Below are positions 5,095-5,734 of a stretch of 5,734 bases of DNA, in pieces (positions within the stretch are counted from its first letter, which is position 1; the number at the start of each line of letters is the position of its first letter). This DNA comes from an uncultured Verrucomicrobiota bacterium (lineage in GTDB: Bacteria > Verrucomicrobiota > Verrucomicrobiia > Limisphaerales > UBA9464): positions 1-5,734 of the forward strand of contig CAIPFS010000497.1 in NCBI GenBank assembly GCA_903864375.1. The letters run 5' to 3'. A program made the translations under genes and the position numbers. The notes below the pieces were generated by a model. It saw nothing but the letters and a program-made list of their open reading frames with translations, was not told the DNA's origin and ran no database searches.

Positions 5095-5734
5095 ATCAAC
5101 ACGACACGGTTAAGGAATCAGGCCATGGCATGAACGCGGATACTTTCGACTCCATCGTCATTGGCGGGGGCAGTGCCGGCTATGCCGCCGCCCGGACGTT
5201 TCACGCGGCCGGATGGACCGTCGCGGTTGTGGAGGGAAGCCCGGAGATTGGAGGCCATTGCATCCTGCGGGGCTGCATGCCCACCAAGGCACTCCTGCAT
5301 GGGGCCGAATTGCGTCACGGAATCGAGGAGGCGCGGACCTGGGGGATCCATGCCAGCCGGGTGGACGTGGATTTTCCGCGGTTGATGGACCGGAAAGATG
5401 AACTCATTGCGGACTTTGCCCTTCACCGCCGTCGACAACTCACCGATGGCCGATTCGCCTTTTTTCATGAGGCGGCCCGTTTCATCGACGCCCACACGGT
5501 CGAGTTGAGCAGTGGGCGCCGCCTTGTCGCCCGTTATTTTGCCATCACGACGGGGTCCGTGCTCGCTCCTTCGCCCCTGGCCCAGCTGAATGAAATCGGG
5601 TACCTGACCAGCGACACCGCACTGGGCCTTCGAGAGCTTCCGGTGTCGTTGACCGTCCTCGGGGGAGGTCCCGTCGCGTTGGAATTTGCGCAGTTCTTTC
5701 ATCGGTTGGGAACACGGGTGACCCTCATTCAGCG
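5091..5734 (+). CDS. FAD-dependent pyridine nucleotide-disulfide oxidoreductase (partial, C-terminus missing)
   Basis: The frame is open to the right edge and gives 214 residues of an expected 450-480. It belongs to the class I flavoprotein family of dihydrolipoyl dehydrogenase, glutathione reductase and mercuric reductase, which moves electrons between NAD(P)H, FAD and a redox-active disulfide. The FAD-binding motif GGGSAG lies at 25-30, with Glu48 (VVEG) at the end of the second strand. The redox disulfide is Cys57 and Cys62 in GGHCILRGCMPTKALL (54-69), the family CX4C arrangement, with His before the first Cys where Thr is common. AITTGS at 151-156 is the second FAD-contact loop, and LGGGPVALEFA at 190-200 opens the NAD(P)H domain. 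The interface domain with the catalytic His-Glu pair lies outside the window, so the substrate cannot be assigned. ATG at 5091 overlaps the rmuC stop as ATGA. ATG at 5130, preceded by AAGGA at 5112-5116, is an alternative start that still keeps the whole FAD motif. Confidence 0.92.
   Translation, partial: MNQHDTVKESGHGMNADTFDSIVIGGGSAGYAAARTFHAAGWTVAVVEGSPEIGGHCILRGCMPTKALLHGAELRHGIEEARTWGIHASRVDVDFPRLMDRKDELIADFALHRRRQLTDGRFAFFHEAARFIDAHTVELSSGRRLVARYFAITTGSVLAPSPLAQLNEIGYLTSDTALGLRELPVSLTVLGGGPVALEFAQFFHRLGTRVTLIQ

Noticed and set aside
5118..5702. Minus-strand 194-codon frame at the right end
   Set aside because: It is antisense to the oxidoreductase, whose FAD, CX4C and NAD(P)H motifs are all in order in the plus-strand frame.
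1..5734. A defence, mobile or otherwise novel multi-gene system
   Set aside because: There is no transposase, integrase, toxin-antitoxin pair, reverse transcriptase, CRISPR array or direct-repeat boundary. Five of the six genes fit known families and show typical housekeeping or accessory context.

Overview
The window looks like ordinary chromosomal DNA from a moderately GC-rich, Gram-negative-type bacterium. Several small hints fit the Verrucomicrobiota/PVC group: Shine-Dalgarno sequences are mostly absent, there is a secreted 22-residue leucine-rich-repeat protein, and the glutathione peroxidase is of the 'NDF' variant. No 16S or marker gene is present, so this placement is a weak inference. 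I see no tRNA, rRNA, CRISPR array, IS element or phage gene.

Layout, left to right. (1) 1-822, plus strand: the C-terminal part of a GT-B glycosyltransferase (GT4-like), cut by the left edge. (2) 823-945: a convergent intergenic stretch with two hairpins and three imperfect 14-bp tandem repeats. (3) 946-1491, minus: an exported Cys-type glutathione peroxidase with its own near-consensus sigma70-type promoter, placed so close to the ATG that the mRNA would be almost leaderless. (4) 1543-2409, minus: an exported protein with eight consecutive 22-residue leucine-rich repeats. (5) 2410-2606: intergenic, with a perfect 6-bp hairpin just upstream of the LRR gene start. (6) 2607-3194, minus: a membrane-anchored coiled-coil protein of unknown function. 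(7) 3195-3522: a divergent regulatory region with a perfect 15-bp palindrome, which contains a consensus TTGACA on the minus strand, and a 49-nt interrupted inverted repeat. (8) 3523-5094, plus: RmuC, a membrane-anchored coiled-coil protein with a PD-(D/E)XK nuclease-like domain. (9) 5091-5734, plus: a flavin-dependent disulfide oxidoreductase that overlaps rmuC by four bases (ATGA) and is cut by the right edge.

How the genes may work together. RmuC and the flavoprotein are very probably cotranscribed and translationally coupled. The coiled-coil gene is divergent from rmuC, and the two products share the same gross architecture (N-terminal membrane anchor plus long coiled coil). The LRR and peroxidase genes are codirectional with a 51-bp gap, but the peroxidase has a promoter of its own. 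Two redox proteins (peroxidase, disulfide oxidoreductase) lie in the window but not in one operon. I found no convincing evidence of a new multi-gene system. The items most worth following up are the control region at 3195-3522, the rmuC-oxidoreductase coupling, and the near-leaderless peroxidase promoter.
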